Assembly (NCBI GenBank): GCA_934541115.1
Contig: CAKTDF010000022.1
Span: 1 to 32,062, forward strand
Source: an uncultured Eubacteriales bacterium
GTDB lineage: Bacteria; Bacillota; Clostridia; Oscillospirales; Acutalibacteraceae
Length of the DNA: 32,062 bases
Reading direction: 5' to 3'
Shown: positions 22,731 to 30,906 of the stretch, piece after piece
Layout: each line of letters opens with the position of its first letter
How positions within the stretch are numbered: position 1 is the stretch's first letter
The notes under the pieces: model-generated
The model's input: the letters and a program-made list of their open reading frames with translations, nothing else
What the model was told of the DNA's origin: nothing
The model's database searches: none
Position numbers and translations under genes: made by a program

Positions 22731-22773
22731 GTCTGTGGCGAAACCGAATCGTTTCGCCACAGACCTTATTTTT
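22731..22773. terminator. Terminator between trpZ and the LRR protein gene
   Basis: A perfect 14-bp stem (22731-22744 and 22751-22764) with a CGAATC loop has CTTATTTTT after it on the plus strand and a T5 tract on the minus strand, so it serves both convergent genes. Its core matches the ricT terminator core at 24 of 30 positions. Confidence 0.88.
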
Positions 22774-22781
22774 GCTCGTTA

Positions 22782-25700
22782 TTACCAATGATATCTTCCG
22801 CATGTGCAGTTCTTGTTTATGCGGAACATTTTGTTAAAGAGGTTGATGATTTTCCAAATAAATCCGGGCAAACCACCCTTATGGCAAATATGATCACACG
22901 GACCGTTTATAACACTCATACTCAATCCGCAGGAGTCACAATTTCCGTCATTATCCGCGTCTACGTGCGGTTTCTTGCTCAACTGCATTCCCTCTGCTCT
23001 GCCGCAAACTGGGCATTCCCTGTGCGCAATGCCGAATTCGACACAGGTTGGCTCTCTGTCTGTAATCCACTCACTCCAAGCATGACCGGCCGGAATTGTT
23101 TCTGTTTCAATCGTCTTGTTGCAGATAGTGCATTCTTTGTGTCTTGAACCGGGCTCTGTGCATGTTGCGGCTTTGTCAACTATCCAATTTCCGGGGGTAT
23201 GCGGCAATTCCGGAATCGTTTCCAATTGAGTTACTTCGCAGATAGTGCAAGTTCTGCGTCTCAAACCGGACTCAGTACATGTTGAGGCTTTGTCAATTAC
23301 CCATTCGCCAAAAGTGTGTGACAATGCCGGAATTGTTTCTGTTTCAATCGTCTTGTTGCAGATAGTGCATTCTTTGTGTCTTGAGCCGGGCTCTGCGCAG
23401 GTTGCGGCTTTATCAACTATCCATTCACCAAGAGTATGTGACAACGCCGGAATCGTTTCTGTTTCAATCTTCTTGTTGCAGGTAGTGCATTCTTTGTGCC
23501 TTGAACCGAGCTCTGTGCATGTTGCGGCTTTGTCAACTATCCAATCGCTATAGGTGTGTTCGCGCATCGGAATGGTTTCTGTTTCAATCGTATTGTTGCA
23601 GATAGTGCAGATTTTATATCTCGATCCGGTTGCGGTGCAGGTTGAATCTCTATATACTATCCAGTTACTCAAAGTATGCGCAAACTTCGGAATTGTTACA
23701 AAATCAAGGTCATTTCCGCATTTGCTGCAATGTTGGTGCTTTTTGCCCTCTACCTCACAGGTAGCCTCAGTGTCGATGATCCACTCATATGCATGACCTG
23801 TAGCATCGGTTGCGTCTTTGCTTACACTGTCACCGCAAACAGTGCAGGTATATATCGTGTATCCGCCTTTTTCGCAGGTCGGAGCAACAACCTCTGTAAC
23901 CTTATAGCTGTGAGAAATCTTATCCGTAGTTGTTGTTTTTGAAAATCCACATTCTTTACATACAGACTCGCTTAATCCGTTTTCCGTGCAGGACGCAGCC
24001 GTGACAACGTGATCTTCAAACGAGTGTTCATGTCCAAAGACAACCGTTGCGTTTTTAAGAGCATCGTTCCCGGTATTAACTGTGATCGCATTCCATTGCT
24101 CCTCGGTTCCGGAGAAGTAAACCGTTGCGAGCGAGCTGCAATTATTAAATGCATTTGTGTCAATCAAGGTTACGGAAGCCGGAATATATACTGTTTTAAG
24201 AGACTTACAACTATAAAATGTTGAGCTTTGAATTGTTGCTATTCCGTCCGGAACAGTAATACTTTCGAGTGACGTACAGTAGCTAAACAGTGATTTTCCG
24301 AAAACCGTAACGCTTGACGGAATATTGATTTTTTTAAGGTTTTTGCAGTTATAGAACAGGTAATCCGGCAAATCCCAACAGCCCTCTGAAATAACAACTT
24401 CTTCAAGACCGCTCAGATTTGCAAAGTTTCTCGGGTTATCGATATTGCGTTTTGGCAGACGAAAACGCTTTACCAATACACACTTCTGAAGCGCATATTC
24501 CCCCATATATGTGAGATTCATAAGGAAGTCATTGCCGGTATATTTACTGTCGAATGAAAAACAAAACTGACCTATGCTGACAATATTCTCACCGCCGGTC
24601 AAGGTTTCAAGATTTGTACACTTATAAAAGCAATTATCGGGAAGTACCGTTACGCCTGTTCCTATATACACGTCTTTAAGTGCAGAGCACTCTCTGAATG
24701 CATTTTGAGAAATTTTTGTCACTGAATCGGGAACAGAAACACTTTCAATCGCAGTACAGCTTTCAAAAGCGCCTGAACCGATTTCTTTCAGACCTTCGGG
24801 CAAGTTAATACTTCCTGCAAGAGCAGTGCAGCCGCTGAAAGCACTGGAGCCGATCACTTCAAGACTCTTGGGCAAAGTAATATCTGCAAGAGCTGTACAG
24901 CCATTAAAGGCATAGGAGCCGATTGTTTTAAGTCCTTTTGGCAGGTCACTGCTTTTTAAAGAGGTGCAATTTTCAAAAACATAACTGCCAAAATGCTCTA
25001 TAGAATCGCTCCATTCGACCGATTCAAGTGAGGTACAATTTTGGAATGTATATGCCAGCCCCGTTAAGGTTGACGGAAGCTTAACACTCTTGAGATTTGT
25101 GCAATCTTTAAAAATTCCATCGATTGTATTAACTCCCTCGGGAACAGTTACAGTTTCAAGGCTTTCTTTGTCTCCCAAGTACTTCGTTATACGTATTGAA
25201 TCAACGCTCAGCTCATAGACATAATCGCCGATTTTCATGTCAGTCTCATATTCTACTATAAAATGGCTGACTGAAAATGTTTTTGGATCCATTGCAAAAT
25301 AAGTATCGCGATAATCGCGTTTGACTTTTTTGCCGTATTCATACCTGTTACCGGAATCCCATGTCGGGTCGCACATATTCCACTTGCCGTCAAAATATAC
25401 CTCAACCCATGCATGATTGGTAACCCTTTTTTCATAGTCTCCGTCGTTCGTATAATTTGAACCGCTAATTATTCTCGACGGAACACCTACAGCGCGGAGC
25501 ATTGCGTTGTAAAGTCGTGCATATCCGGCACAAACGGCAATACCCGTTTCAAAAACGGTCTGCGGTGCCCAAGAGGGCATACCTTTTGTGCCATGAACGT
25601 AATAATCATAATCATAATACACATTCTCTGCTACCCATCTGTTGAGTGCCTCCGCTTTTTCTCTGTCTGTCGAAAGTCCGGCAGTGACCTCAACTGCTTT

Positions 25701-25928
25701 TGCGTTTAAATCGGCAAATTCCTCAAATTCATACGGTTGCGCGCAGTATGAAACATCCATTTCGGATTCGCCGAAGGTGTTGAGACGCATATTACTGTTG
25801 TAGACTGCCTCGATCAATTCCTTGCCTGTGAGATAACCCTCTGCACCGACAGTAAGCGGCAGAAGCGCCATCAAAACAGCCAACGTCAAGGCAAACAATG
25901 CTCTCATTGCTTTGCTCGTTTTTTTCAT
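22782..25928 (-). CDS. Secreted transglutaminase-like / BspA-type LRR / Cys-repeat surface protein
   Basis: The 1048-aa protein has a signal peptide (MKKTSKAMRALFALTLAVLMALLPLTVGAEG is its start region, given in part: residues 1-31). A transglutaminase-like domain follows with triad C133 (AVCAGYA), H172 (NHAWVEV) and D187 (CDPTWD). About 14 BspA-type LRR_5 repeats (I-x2-YAFxxCxxLxxVxLPxxL style) fill residues ~255-625. Nine repeats of ~39 residues (H-x3-W...TC...G...CxxC...IP) cover 635-987. The tail (~1008-1048) is CDHICHKGG, then GFIWKIINLFNKMF, then CTCGRYHW. It is presumably exported and surface-associated, with roles in adhesion, proteolysis or protein cross-linking; none is proven. ATG 25928 follows AGGGGAA and is preferred to the frame opening at 26000. 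It has its own promoter and terminator. Confidence 0.93.
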   Translation of the reverse strand: MKKTSKAMRALFALTLAVLMALLPLTVGAEGYLTGKELIEAVYNSNMRLNTFGESEMDVSYCAQPYEFEEFADLNAKAVEVTAGLSTDREKAEALNRWVAENVYYDYDYYVHGTKGMPSWAPQTVFETGIAVCAGYARLYNAMLRAVGVPSRIISGSNYTNDGDYEKRVTNHAWVEVYFDGKWNMCDPTWDSGNRYEYGKKVKRDYRDTYFAMDPKTFSVSHFIVEYETDMKIGDYVYELSVDSIRITKYLGDKESLETVTVPEGVNTIDGIFKDCTNLKSVKLPSTLTGLAYTFQNCTSLESVEWSDSIEHFGSYVFENCTSLKSSDLPKGLKTIGSYAFNGCTALADITLPKSLEVIGSSAFSGCTALAGSINLPEGLKEIGSGAFESCTAIESVSVPDSVTKISQNAFRECSALKDVYIGTGVTVLPDNCFYKCTNLETLTGGENIVSIGQFCFSFDSKYTGNDFLMNLTYMGEYALQKCVLVKRFRLPKRNIDNPRNFANLSGLEEVVISEGCWDLPDYLFYNCKNLKKINIPSSVTVFGKSLFSYCTSLESITVPDGIATIQSSTFYSCKSLKTVYIPASVTLIDTNAFNNCSSLATVYFSGTEEQWNAITVNTGNDALKNATVVFGHEHSFEDHVVTAASCTENGLSESVCKECGFSKTTTTDKISHSYKVTEVVAPTCEKGGYTIYTCTVCGDSVSKDATDATGHAYEWIIDTEATCEVEGKKHQHCSKCGNDLDFVTIPKFAHTLSNWIVYRDSTCTATGSRYKICTICNNTIETETIPMREHTYSDWIVDKAATCTELGSRHKECTTCNKKIETETIPALSHTLGEWIVDKAATCAEPGSRHKECTICNKTIETETIPALSHTFGEWVIDKASTCTESGLRRRTCTICEVTQLETIPELPHTPGNWIVDKAATCTEPGSRHKECTICNKTIETETIPAGHAWSEWITDREPTCVEFGIAHRECPVCGRAEGMQLSKKPHVDADNDGNCDSCGLSMSVINGPCDHICHKGGLPGFIWKIINLFNKMFRINKNCTCGRYHW
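22968..24026 (-). repeat. Nine tandem ~117-bp repeats inside the LRR protein gene
   Basis: The coding sequence for nine Cys-containing units averages 117-118 bp per unit. Units 5, 6 and 8 (about 23100-23560) are nearly identical in both protein (DKAATC, GSRHKECTICNKTIETETIP) and DNA, while the outer units have diverged. This suggests recent internal duplication, and the unit number may vary between strains. Confidence 0.9.
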
Positions 25929-25971
25929 ATGTATTCCCCTTTTCTGCGGATTGCCGCATTTTTCATAAAAT

Positions 25972-26000
25972 AGTTTAACACAGCAAAATAATATTGTCAA
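25972..26000 (-). promoter_or_regulatory. Promoter of the LRR protein gene
   Basis: On the minus strand a perfect TTGACA (25995-26000) and TAAACT (25972-25977) are 17 bp apart. The start would lie about 35 bp before the ATG. Confidence 0.72.
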
Positions 26001-26019
26001 TAATTTACAAATAATTCAC

Positions 26020-26050
26020 AAAAAACGAACCGCACTATGCAGTACGGCTC
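26020..26050 (-). terminator. Terminator of the holA-rnmV-ispF operon
   Basis: A 10-bp stem with two G-U pairs (26027-26036 and 26041-26050), a 4-nt loop and a GTTTTTT tail on the minus strand lies 23 bp after the ispF stop. Confidence 0.88.
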
Positions 26051-26073
26051 CGAAAATGTATTAGAAAGATTTT

Positions 26074-26550
26074 TCAATCTATGTTGGTTATTAAACAGAC
26101 TGCGTGAGCAGCAATTCCCTCACCGGAACCGGTGAAACCAAGTCCCTCTTCTGTAGTAGCCTTAACACTGACAAAGCTCGTGTCAATGTTACACGCAGCG
26201 GCAATGTTTTTGCGCATATCGTCGATATACGGACGAAGCTTTGGTCTTTGGCACAGCACGGTTGCATCAATGTTATCAATCTTAAAGCCGTTTTTTTCAA
26301 CCTCGCCGCAAACTTTTTTCAATAGTACAAGGCTGTCGGCGCCCTCGTAAGCAGGATCGTTGTCCGGAAACAGTTTCCCTATATCGCCGAGAGCGGCTGC
26401 ACCAAGGAGCGCATCAGAAATCGCATGGAGAAGAACGTCCGCATCAGAATGACCGAGCAATCCCTTTTTAAAGGGTATTTCAACACCGCCGAGGATAAGC
26501 TTTCTGTTGTCTGTTAAGCGGTGAACATCGTATCCGTGACCTATTCTCAT
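26074..26550 (-). CDS. ispF: 2-C-methyl-D-erythritol 2,4-cyclodiphosphate synthase
   Basis: The 158-aa enzyme forms the cyclic diphosphate in the non-mevalonate (MEP) isoprenoid pathway and normally acts as a trimer with a zinc ion. The metal ligands are visible as D8 and H10 (GYDVH) and H34 (LGHSDADV). The C-terminal TTEEGLGFTGSGEGIAAHAV is diagnostic. Length is typical. Its ATG overlaps the stop of the upstream Toprim gene by 4 nt, and it is the last gene of that operon. Confidence 0.97.
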   Translation of the reverse strand: MRIGHGYDVHRLTDNRKLILGGVEIPFKKGLLGHSDADVLLHAISDALLGAAALGDIGKLFPDNDPAYEGADSLVLLKKVCGEVEKNGFKIDNIDATVLCQRPKLRPYIDDMRKNIAAACNIDTSFVSVKATTEEGLGFTGSGEGIAAHAVCLITNID

Positions 26551-27134
26551 TCAAACAGCTCCTTTACCGTTTTTTTGAATTCATCATATGTTACAAAGGT
26601 GTTAAGAATTTTTATCATTGCCGAAGTTGACATTCTTTCGGGAAGCGACAGACTTTTGAGCAGCATTTTTCTTTTTTCTGCACTGTCGCTACCGCCGGAG
26701 AGCCCTGCCTCATAGAGATCCAAACCTGTTATGAGTCGGCGTTTTTCTTTCGAGACCGCGGCGGTTACACCTGCTTTTTTAAAGGCTTCAAGCAAGAGCT
26801 TTTCAGAAACACCCTCAACACCGAGCTTTCCCTCGGCAGAGGGAGCAATTTTGCGCTTTTCCTTTCCAAAAACATCAGGTATATAAACATGGGTAATTTT
26901 ATCGTTCGGCACAATTCCGGAAATAAAATTACGAATAAGGAACCCTGCGGAGTCGCTGTCTGTAAGAACGATGATCCCTTTTTCAGCAGCAAGACGGCGA
27001 AGCAGTTGTTGCTTTTCCCTGTCCTTAAAAATCCCGAATCCGTCCGTTTTTATTAAGAGACCGTCAATCAAATTCGACAGCTTAATTACATCATATTTGC
27101 CCTCAACTATTACGGGTCTGTCAAGCTTTATCAT
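26547..27134 (-). CDS. Toprim-domain protein, ribonuclease M5-like
   Basis: The 195-aa protein has an N-terminal Toprim domain. Its conserved Glu lies in VIVEGKYD (residues 8-15) and its acidic DxD lies in VLTDSDSAG near 56-64. RNase M5 uses this domain to mature 5S rRNA. The C-terminal half (about 125-195) is a helical domain that differs from Bacillus RnmV and probably corresponds to DUF4093. An RNase M5 role is therefore likely but not certain. It overlaps holA upstream and ispF downstream by 4 nt each. Confidence 0.82.
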   Translation of the reverse strand: MIKLDRPVIVEGKYDVIKLSNLIDGLLIKTDGFGIFKDREKQQLLRRLAAEKGIIVLTDSDSAGFLIRNFISGIVPNDKITHVYIPDVFGKEKRKIAPSAEGKLGVEGVSEKLLLEAFKKAGVTAAVSKEKRRLITGLDLYEAGLSGGSDSAEKRKMLLKSLSLPERMSTSAMIKILNTFVTYDEFKKTVKELFE

Positions 27135-28171
27135 ACACGTTCTCCGTTAGCAATCAGCAAAAGCTTTACCATGAGCTGTTCAATAACGAGCGTATCGGAC
27201 ACACCAAAACCCTTGAGCTTCATATCTGCCTTTGAAAGCTCGTCAAGGCAGGCGCGAAGTCGCGACAGTTCAATTTTTGAAGCGTCTCTCGCCGCATAGT
27301 TCAAAGCAAACTCCCTGCCCTTATAGTTAAAAAGAGGGGTAAGACTCTGTACACCGCCCAGACTTTGAGCCGCGACCTTTGCACGGTACATGTCAACGTA
27401 AGTTCCTATTATTGAGCCGAGAATATAGTTCGGCTGAGTACGCAGTGTAATAAGCGTGTTAAGAACATCATAGGCTTTTTCAAAATTACCGGCAATGAGC
27501 GCTCGTGTCAGCGAGCTGATGCGAGCGTCAATTGTTTTAACAGCAACGGCGTCAATGTCACTGTTTTTTATTTCTCCCGTTCCAACATAGTTGCAAACCT
27601 TTGAAAGTTCATTAATCAAAACATTGAAATCATCGCCTACAGAGGCAACGAGATATTGAGCGGCGGACTGTGAAAGTGTGCAGCCCTGCTTTGAAGCAGA
27701 AGAAATGAGAGGTTTTATAAGCTCGTTCCCTTTTCTGCGGTCGAGTTTGCAGACTGCGCCGTACCTTCCAATTAGTGAAATGGCTTTTTTTCCGTTTTTA
27801 TCGTTAAAGCTGTCAGTGGTCTGAAGAAAAATAACAACAGACTCCGTGCCGAGTTTTTCAACGGAAGCTACAATGAGCTTTTCGTCCTTTTGAGAGAGTC
27901 CCTCCAGCTTATAATCCTCAACAACAACACAGCGACGGCTGCTCATCATCGGCAAAATTAAAGCTCGGTCAAAAACCGTTTGCAGCTCAGTTGACTTTCC
28001 GTCAAAACGGTCAAGATTAAGGCTTTCAAACGCCTTGTCAACAACCGCTGATGAAAGCAGTTCGGCATAATGAAGTTTCAAATAGTTCTCATCGCCGTAA
28101 ATCAAATAAACCGGGTAAAATTCTTTTGTTTTGAGATGTCTTTTCAATTCCGTTTCATTGTATACAGTCAT
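27131..28171 (-). CDS. holA: DNA polymerase III delta subunit (clamp-loader)
   Basis: The 346-aa protein opens the beta clamp within the clamp loader. The N-terminus YPVYLIYGDENYLKLHYAE is typical of HolA. FDGKST, a VVVEDYKL-type strand and the C-terminal helical collar domain (NYILGSIIGTYVDMYRAK) follow. ATG 28171 with GGGAGG 7 nt upstream is preferred to the longer frame reaching 28276. It is the first gene of an operon with rnmV-like and ispF. The other loader gene in the window, holB, is in a separate operon. Confidence 0.93.
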   Translation of the reverse strand: MTVYNETELKRHLKTKEFYPVYLIYGDENYLKLHYAELLSSAVVDKAFESLNLDRFDGKSTELQTVFDRALILPMMSSRRCVVVEDYKLEGLSQKDEKLIVASVEKLGTESVVIFLQTTDSFNDKNGKKAISLIGRYGAVCKLDRRKGNELIKPLISSASKQGCTLSQSAAQYLVASVGDDFNVLINELSKVCNYVGTGEIKNSDIDAVAVKTIDARISSLTRALIAGNFEKAYDVLNTLITLRTQPNYILGSIIGTYVDMYRAKVAAQSLGGVQSLTPLFNYKGREFALNYAARDASKIELSRLRACLDELSKADMKLKGFGVSDTLVIEQLMVKLLLIANGERV

Positions 28172-28301
28172 TAAAGCACCTCCCGGTTTCAAGTCTTTTA
28201 AATCAAGATAAATCATGCTTTGAAAACAAAACTGCACCGGCATACCGCAAAAATTAAGATACAGCGGTATTGCCAATGATCGTTATGCACTTTTGCCTTA
28301 T

Positions 28302-28330
28302 ATTATATAGTTTTTTTGCCACGATATCAA
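28302..28330 (-). promoter_or_regulatory. Promoter of holA operon overlapping the comEC stop
   Basis: On the minus strand TTGATA (28325-28330) and a perfect TATAAT (28302-28307) are 17 bp apart. The -35 contains the TGA stop of comEC. The leader is about 125 nt. Confidence 0.75.
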
Positions 28331-29880
28331 GTTCTGCTAACAATATTCACTGTCTTTTTTCTTTCGTTTCGCAGTACAAAACAAAGTGAAACAAAAATTA
28401 TTACAACGGGTACTGCCGCCGCCGGAGCATTTTGTCCGTCAATCTCAATGTATGAATATTTGAATGAGGACATAAGATCTGCCGCGAAAACACAGTATCT
28501 CACAGCAAGCTGTGCCGCAAAGAGCAATACATTTGAGAAAAGCGGCACGAAATAGAACATCACGTAAAGTCCGCTGCACAGGACTGCAGGAGAAAAAGCA
28601 GGCAAAATCAACAGATTGGTAACTATTCCGACAACCGAAAAACCTCCGAAATAATGCATCTGCAACGGCAAAGTTGCAAGTTCTGCGAAAAAGCTGATAA
28701 GCACACTAACGGTAACAGCATTCAAAAGCTTTGGAATCTTTTTGAGTTGTCTCCTCTTTTTCAACCTCTCCAGCAGCAAATCCGAAAAAGGAACAGCAAA
28801 AGCAACAATTGAAAGCGTTGCCAAAAACGAAAGCTGAAGGCTCAAATTTACTGCGGAGTACGGATTGAAGCAAAGCACCACAGCAGCCGAAAAGCCAAGT
28901 GAATTGAGAGAATCTGCTTTTCCCGAGAAAAGTTCTGAGCAAAGATAAAGCAGCATCATCGCCCCGGCGCGTTTGACAGAGCCGCTGAAAGAGGCAAAAA
29001 ACATAATAAGCAGAACAAAAGCCATCATGAAAACAACCACAGGTTTTGAAACCGCTCCGCGTTTTCGGAGAATTTCAAGAACAAACATTATCCATATTGA
29101 AAGATGCAAGCCTGAAACTGCAAGTGTATGCGCCGTTCCGGATTTTGAAAATGATGCGTATGTATCATCTGAAACATATCGCTTGTCACCCATGAGTGCC
29201 GAAACCACAACACCGGAAACATCACCGTCAAATGAAGACAAAATCTGATTAATTGCTTTTTGACGTTCACGCAGGAGTACGGTTTTCAAATTAGTTACCA
29301 CATACTTTTTGACTGTTACTTCGCCGAGAGGATATGCGGAAAGGCAAAATCCGCTGCTTTTAAAGTAGTTTCTGAAAGACACGTTATCTGCTGAAATCGG
29401 ATATAGTTTTCCGACGAAGGTCACCTCATCCCCCGGTTCAAGAGAGCGTGTTTCCCGAGGTAAAAGCGGCGTATTCTTTTTCCATTCATGAGCCGGAAAA
29501 GAAAGACGAACTTTTCCTCTTGCTTTCTTTCCGTCGGAGGAAACGAGAGAAGATAAAAAGTACAATCTTTTTCCGTCCGTGCTTTCATGAGGATACTCTT
29601 CAACCGTTGCGGTTATTTCAATCCTCTCACCACAAAAGCTTTCTGTCGGGAGAAAAACAAACGCCTCAAATGCCAAAAGAAGCAGACAGGCTGCCGCTGC
29701 CGCGCCAAAAATGACCGGCAGAAAAACAGTCTGTCTGAATTTTTTAAATATGAGCGAAATTAAAAGCGACAGAAAGAGTATAGCGAAAAGCGCGAAAGAA
29801 AACGTCATGCTCTGCACATTGCAGAGTACAAACAAGACCGAAAGCATTGTAAAACCGACAACCGCAAGCGGTCTTTTCAT
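28327..29880 (-). CDS. comEC: ComEC/Rec2-family DNA-uptake channel protein lacking the nuclease-like domain
   Basis: The 517-aa polytopic membrane protein corresponds to the channel that carries single-stranded DNA across the membrane in natural transformation. It has an N-terminal membrane region, an OB-like DUF4131 segment (about residues 80-190) and the Competence domain with the signature SGTAHTLAVSGLHLS near 235-249. Classical ComEC is about 750 aa and ends in a metallo-beta-lactamase-fold domain. That domain is absent here and no separate copy follows. ATG 29880 has GGTGAGGA upstream. Whether the cell is transformable cannot be judged. Confidence 0.92.
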   Translation of the reverse strand: MKRPLAVVGFTMLSVLFVLCNVQSMTFSFALFAILFLSLLISLIFKKFRQTVFLPVIFGAAAAACLLLLAFEAFVFLPTESFCGERIEITATVEEYPHESTDGKRLYFLSSLVSSDGKKARGKVRLSFPAHEWKKNTPLLPRETRSLEPGDEVTFVGKLYPISADNVSFRNYFKSSGFCLSAYPLGEVTVKKYVVTNLKTVLLRERQKAINQILSSFDGDVSGVVVSALMGDKRYVSDDTYASFSKSGTAHTLAVSGLHLSIWIMFVLEILRKRGAVSKPVVVFMMAFVLLIMFFASFSGSVKRAGAMMLLYLCSELFSGKADSLNSLGFSAAVVLCFNPYSAVNLSLQLSFLATLSIVAFAVPFSDLLLERLKKRRQLKKIPKLLNAVTVSVLISFFAELATLPLQMHYFGGFSVVGIVTNLLILPAFSPAVLCSGLYVMFYFVPLFSNVLLFAAQLAVRYCVFAADLMSSFKYSYIEIDGQNAPAAAVPVVIIFVSLCFVLRNERKKTVNIVSRT

Positions 29881-29973
29881 TTTCCTCACCCTAACCGTCA
29901 ATCAATACCGAACAACCGAATGTGCAAACTGCAATGCAGAATTATCTATTAAGCTTGCAGCCGCGTCTAAAAC

Positions 29974-30510
29974 TTATTTAAAGAAAAGCGGAAGCTTTTC
30001 AAGGAAGATGATGTCGTCACGGTCAGCGGCATCGCCCTCGGCAAGAATGGCAGCCTGACCCACAACGTTTGCATCGAACTTATCAAGAAGAGCATGAACA
30101 GCAAGGAGCGACTCACCGGTGCTGATTACATCGTCAACAATGAGAACACGCTTTCCGCGCAGAATTTCTCCCTCGTTTCCGTCAAGAAAAACGGTCTGCA
30201 TTTTATCTGTTGTGATGGAACGCACATGAACCGAAACCGGATCTTTCATATAAAGCTTTGCACCCTTGCGGCAGACATAATACGGTTTTCCGCTCTGCTT
30301 TGCCATTTCATAGGCAAGCGGAATTCCCTTTGCCTCGGGAACAACGATGTAATCAAATTCCGGGCACTTTTTGAGCAGCTCTGTTGCAGAAGCTACGGTA
30401 ATTTCAACATCGCCGAAAATTACAAAAGCGGCAATGTCGAGCTTATCATTAACCTTGCAGAGAGGAAGTTCTCTTTCAAGACCGGCAATTTTCATTTTGT
30501 AAGTTGACAT
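29974..30510 (-). CDS. apt: Adenine phosphoribosyltransferase-like protein
   Basis: The 178-aa protein is a type I phosphoribosyltransferase. The PRPP-binding motif VLIVDDVISTGES lies near residues 121-133, and FDYIVVPEAKGIPLAYEMA (about 52-70) resembles the APT flexible and PPi-binding region. It would salvage adenine to AMP. The N-terminus (MKIAGLERELPL) is unlike that of E. coli Apt, so a related purine phosphoribosyltransferase or an Apt-like regulatory protein is possible. It follows the HIT gene by 39 bp in the same direction and is probably cotranscribed. The 93-bp gap to comEC holds no gene. Confidence 0.85.
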   Translation of the reverse strand: MSTYKMKIAGLERELPLCKVNDKLDIAAFVIFGDVEITVASATELLKKCPEFDYIVVPEAKGIPLAYEMAKQSGKPYYVCRKGAKLYMKDPVSVHVRSITTDKMQTVFLDGNEGEILRGKRVLIVDDVISTGESLLAVHALLDKFDANVVGQAAILAEGDAADRDDIIFLEKLPLFFK

Positions 30511-30549
30511 AATTTAACACTATCCTTTTATATAATTTTTATGCTTAAC

Positions 30550-30888
30550 TCAGCCTGCGGGCCAGCCAAACTGACGACCGCCCATAAAGTGAAAATGCAG
30601 GTGTTTAACAGTTTGACCGCCGTCTTCGCCGCAGTTGTTCACGATTCTGTAGCCATTTTCAAGTCCCATATCCTTTCCGAGCTTTGCGGCAACTTCAAAA
30701 ATATGGGCAACAATGCCGCTGTTTGAGGAATTCAACTCCGCCGCACTTGCTATATGTTGTTTTGGGATAATAAGCACATGAACGGGAGCCTGCGGAGAAA
30801 GGTCATTGAACGCAATTACAGTGTCATCCTCATAGACCTTTGTAGTCGGAATCTCGCCGTTCGCAATTTTACAAAAAATACAATCCAT
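30550..30888 (-). CDS. HIT-family nucleotide hydrolase (HinT-like)
   Basis: The 112-aa protein has the histidine triad HLHFHFMGG near residues 95-103. Its N-terminus CIFCKIANGEIPTTKVYEDD is typical of HinT, with CxxC as in the zinc-binding subgroup. HinT enzymes hydrolyse purine nucleoside phosphoramidates, including aminoacyl-AMP. This may explain its place in a run with alaS, although that link is inference. ATG 30888 has a consensus AGGAGG. It lies 18 bp after the preceding gene. Confidence 0.95.
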   Translation of the reverse strand: MDCIFCKIANGEIPTTKVYEDDTVIAFNDLSPQAPVHVLIIPKQHIASAAELNSSNSGIVAHIFEVAAKLGKDMGLENGYRIVNNCGEDGGQTVKHLHFHFMGGRQFGWPAG

Positions 30889-30906
30889 GGTATAACCTCC
30901 TATAAC

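Noticed and set aside
22968..24026. CRISPR-like array
   Set aside because: The ~117-bp periodic repeats are contiguous coding repeats without spacers; no cas genes are nearby.
29881..29973. Possible small RNA or promoter between apt and comEC
   Set aside because: Only a trivial CTGCA/TGCAG repeat is visible; no convincing -35/-10 pair or terminator.
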